Source: Branchinecta lynchi
Lineage: Eukaryota > Arthropoda > Branchiopoda > Anostraca > Branchinectidae
Reading direction: 5' to 3'
NCBI GenBank assembly: GCA_023053575.1
Contig: JAKZAP010000001.1
Location: forward strand, 23,764,533-23,828,532
DNA: 64,000 nucleotides
Positions 61,472-64,000 of the stretch are shown here, piece after piece. Each line of letters opens with the position of its first letter. Position 1 is the first letter of the stretch. The notes beneath the pieces were generated by a model, which saw only the letters and a list, made by a program, of their open reading frames with translations, had not been told where the DNA came from and ran no database searches. Position numbers and translations under genes: made by a program.

Positions 61472-64000
61472 GAACAAGAGCTACGAGCTCATATGGCACT
61501 TGTACGAGTAGGCTGTACAAGAAAGTAGATGAAAACGTCACAAAATACACCCGACATCCAAAAAGGCGGTTCGTAAATAGAAATAGGATATTTAGTTTCA
61601 CTCATTTCTGAGCAGTTCCGGCATTGTCTCGATTGCAAATGCACATGACTGTTCAAACTTTCATCCCAATAAATCCATTTGTTTGATCCCTAGACCGGTA
61701 CTCACTCTATTTCCACCTACCGTGGCCGAATCTGGTTCGGAAGAAAAAAAAAATCGACCACCTAAAGCATCTTCGTTTATGCATGCATGTCTACCAAGTT
61801 TCACTCGAATCTGAGCATTTTTGGAAAGTTCCGGTACCCCCCCCCCTTCCCACCAACGTTGTCGGAGCCGGTTCGGGCCCAATCTCTTAATTCCCTCATC
61901 AAGTTTGACTGAAATTGGAGCATAGCCTATCTGCAAGTTTCCAGTACCCCCCCCCCCCCCTACCTTGGCCGAATCCGGCCCAGACGCCAAATAACAAATC
62001 TAGGCCGCATAAACTCGGCACTGTCGAATTGCATCTCATTCGGTCCATCCGTTTGGTTTTTGTGCATGTCAAAAGTCCCCCCCACCCCCAATTCCCCTAA
62101 TCGTGGTCGCATATGGTTCGAACGCATGTTTTACATGTCGAGGCCATCGATTTGTATCACCCATGAGGTTTCACTCGAATCAGACCACTCGTTCGCAATT
62201 TATAGAAGTCCATATTTCTCTTCTCTTGCTCCCCCAAAAATGCTCCGATCTAGGAACGGAAGTTTCCGGGGGTATGTTGTGTCAGGTTTTTAAGTCAAGA
62301 TAATTCGGGTCGCTAATATGCCTGCAAAGTTTCGTTGTCGTTTTACATCTGGAACTATTCTAACTCACGACTACCGGAATTCCAGGAAACCCCCTCCAAC
62401 TCCCCCCACAGAGCCCCGAAACCATCTGGCTCCGTCAATTTCATCTAGGCCTAATGCTTGTTCCATCCATTAAGTTTCGTCCCAATCCCTCTGCTTTTAG
62501 AGTTTCTTGAGTTCCCCCCCCCCCCCATCCCCACAGGTATCGGACCCGACCCGGACGTGACACTGAACGTCCGAGGCGATAGCTCACCAGACAAGTTTCA
62601 TTCAAATCCGATCACCCGCTCAAAAGTTATGCACGCCACTAGATTCCGGACTCCCCATCCACCCACTCCCCCCACGATGGTCGGGTCGGGGAAACGGCTG
62701 TTCTCAAGTAAATCTGTTCGGATCCCTGACATACCTGCCAAGTTTCATCGCCCTAGGACATCAGGAAGTATGCCGAACTCGCGGGATCGCTAGAAATCCG
62801 GACCCCCACCCCAACTCCCCCACAGTGCCCTGATCCGGTCCGGTTATGTCAATGACGTGTCTAGGACCTGTGCTTGTTTTTCCCACCAAGTTTCATCCCG
62901 ATCCCTCCACTTTAAGCGTTTCTCAAAATTTCCGGTTCCCTCCTCCAACTCCCCCCAGTGTCATCGGATCCGGCCCGGATTTAAAGTGAGGTGTCTGAGA
63001 CACAAGGTCATCCTAAATATCAATTTTTTATCAAGATCCGATCACCCGTTCAAAAGTTATGCACGCCACTAGATTCCGGACTCCCCATCCACCCACTCCC
63101 CCCACGATGGTCGGGTCGGGGAAACGGCTGTTCTCAAGTCAATCTGTTCGGATCCCTGACATACCTGCCAAGTTTCATCGCCCTAGGACACCAGGAAGTA
63201 TGCCGAACTCGCGGGATCGCTAGAAATCACGACCCCCACCCCAACTCCCCCACAGTGCCCTGATCCGGTCCGGTTATGTCAATGACGTGTCTAGGACCTG
63301 TGCTTGTTTTTCCCACCAAGTTTCATCCCGATCCCTCCACTTTAAGCGTTTCTCAAAATTTCCGGTTCTGATCCCCACCCCAACTCCCCCACAGTGCCCT
63401 GATCCGGTCCGGTTATGTCAATGACGTTTCTAGGACCTGTGCTTGTTTTTCCCAGCAAGTTTCATCCCGATCCCTCCACTTTAAGCGTTTCTCAAAATTT
63501 CCGGTTCCCTCCTCCAACTCCCCCCAGTGTCATCGGATCCGGCCCGGATTTAAAGTGAGGTGTCTGAGACACGAGGTCATCCTAAATATCAATTTTCATC
63601 AAGATCCGATCACCCGTTCGCAAGCTAAAAATACCTCAAATTTTGGCTTCACCCTCCCTCCACTCCCCCCCCCCCCAGATGGTCGAATCGGGGAATTGAT
63701 GATTTCCTATTTAAGCTGGTCGGGTCCCAGACATGCCTGTCAAATTCCATCGTCCCAGCACATCAGGAAGCACGGAACTCGCGGGATCACTACAAATTCG
63801 GACTTCTCCCCCCCCCCCCAACTCCCCCAAAGTGAGCGGATCCGTTCCGGTTATATCAGTCACGTATCTAGGACTTTTGCTTGTACTTTCCACCAAGTTT
63901 CATTCGGATCCCTCCAATCTAAGTGTTTTCCAAGATTTCCGGTTTCCCCCTCTAACTCCCCCCAGTGTCACCGGATCCGGTCTGGATTTAAAATGGAGGG
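61472..64000 (+). repeat. C-rich repeat family, block 5, runs off the window
   Basis: It opens GAACAAGAGCTACGAGCTCA then TATGGCACTTG and continues to the window end. Segments near 62621-62940 and 63048-63366 are almost identical at a period of about 430 bp, and a third partial repeat follows, indicating recent tandem amplification. Confidence 0.75.

Noticed and set aside
59456..64000. Propeller 1 and signal-peptide exons of arrow
   Set aside because: Searched by eye on the minus strand for YWTD and EGF1 motifs; only a LINE fragment and the C-rich repeats were found.

Overview
This is eukaryotic nuclear DNA, most likely from an arthropod and probably an insect. It is intron-rich and crowded with transposons, and it carries an arrow/LRP6 gene and a CYP4-family P450. 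I cannot name the species. There is no bacterial gene organisation.

The backbone is one host gene on the minus strand, an arrow/LRP5/6-type Wnt co-receptor. Thirteen exons (59292-59455 down to 3303-3471) join without a phase conflict into 3003 nt, about 1000 residues. They run from the start of the second YWTD beta-propeller, through EGF2, propeller 3, EGF3, propeller 4, EGF4 and LDLa1, into LDLa2. The 5' part (signal peptide, propeller 1, most of EGF1) lies beyond 64000. The last LDLa repeats, membrane helix and cytoplasmic tail lie below position 1. Introns range from 0.87 to 15.2 kb and nearly everything in them is mobile DNA.

Two large intronic passengers share the gene's strand. The 15.2-kb intron holds an intact, apparently intronless CYP4-type cytochrome P450 (50420-51943). 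The 13-kb intron holds a complete, very young Ty3/gypsy-like LTR retrotransposon (17662-28432). Its two 563-bp LTRs show one difference by eye. Gag and pol are both open and are linked by a textbook -1 frameshift signal: an A AAA AAC heptamer, a 7-nt spacer and a 9-bp stem whose loop contains the gag stop codon.

The remaining sequence is layered repeats. It includes non-LTR retrotransposon fragments (best at 34183-35622, 14880-15930 and 60600-61310), hAT and Harbinger-like MITEs with target-site duplications, and a 1.0-1.1-kb family starting with a GGGATCCC palindrome (four copies). A C-rich family of several kb is present in five blocks, and several families are built of 120-165-bp internal units. 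A retroelement-like family carries what read as minimal type I hammerhead ribozymes (53135-53194, 53725-53784, 55256-55315) plus decayed relatives. A 55-bp piece of that family at 58820-58874 is flanked by a perfect 13-bp target duplication. The ribozyme family and the frameshift cassette are the most notable observations. A plus-strand exon-like segment at 9468-9609 shares about 30 nt with the tail of the ribozyme family.
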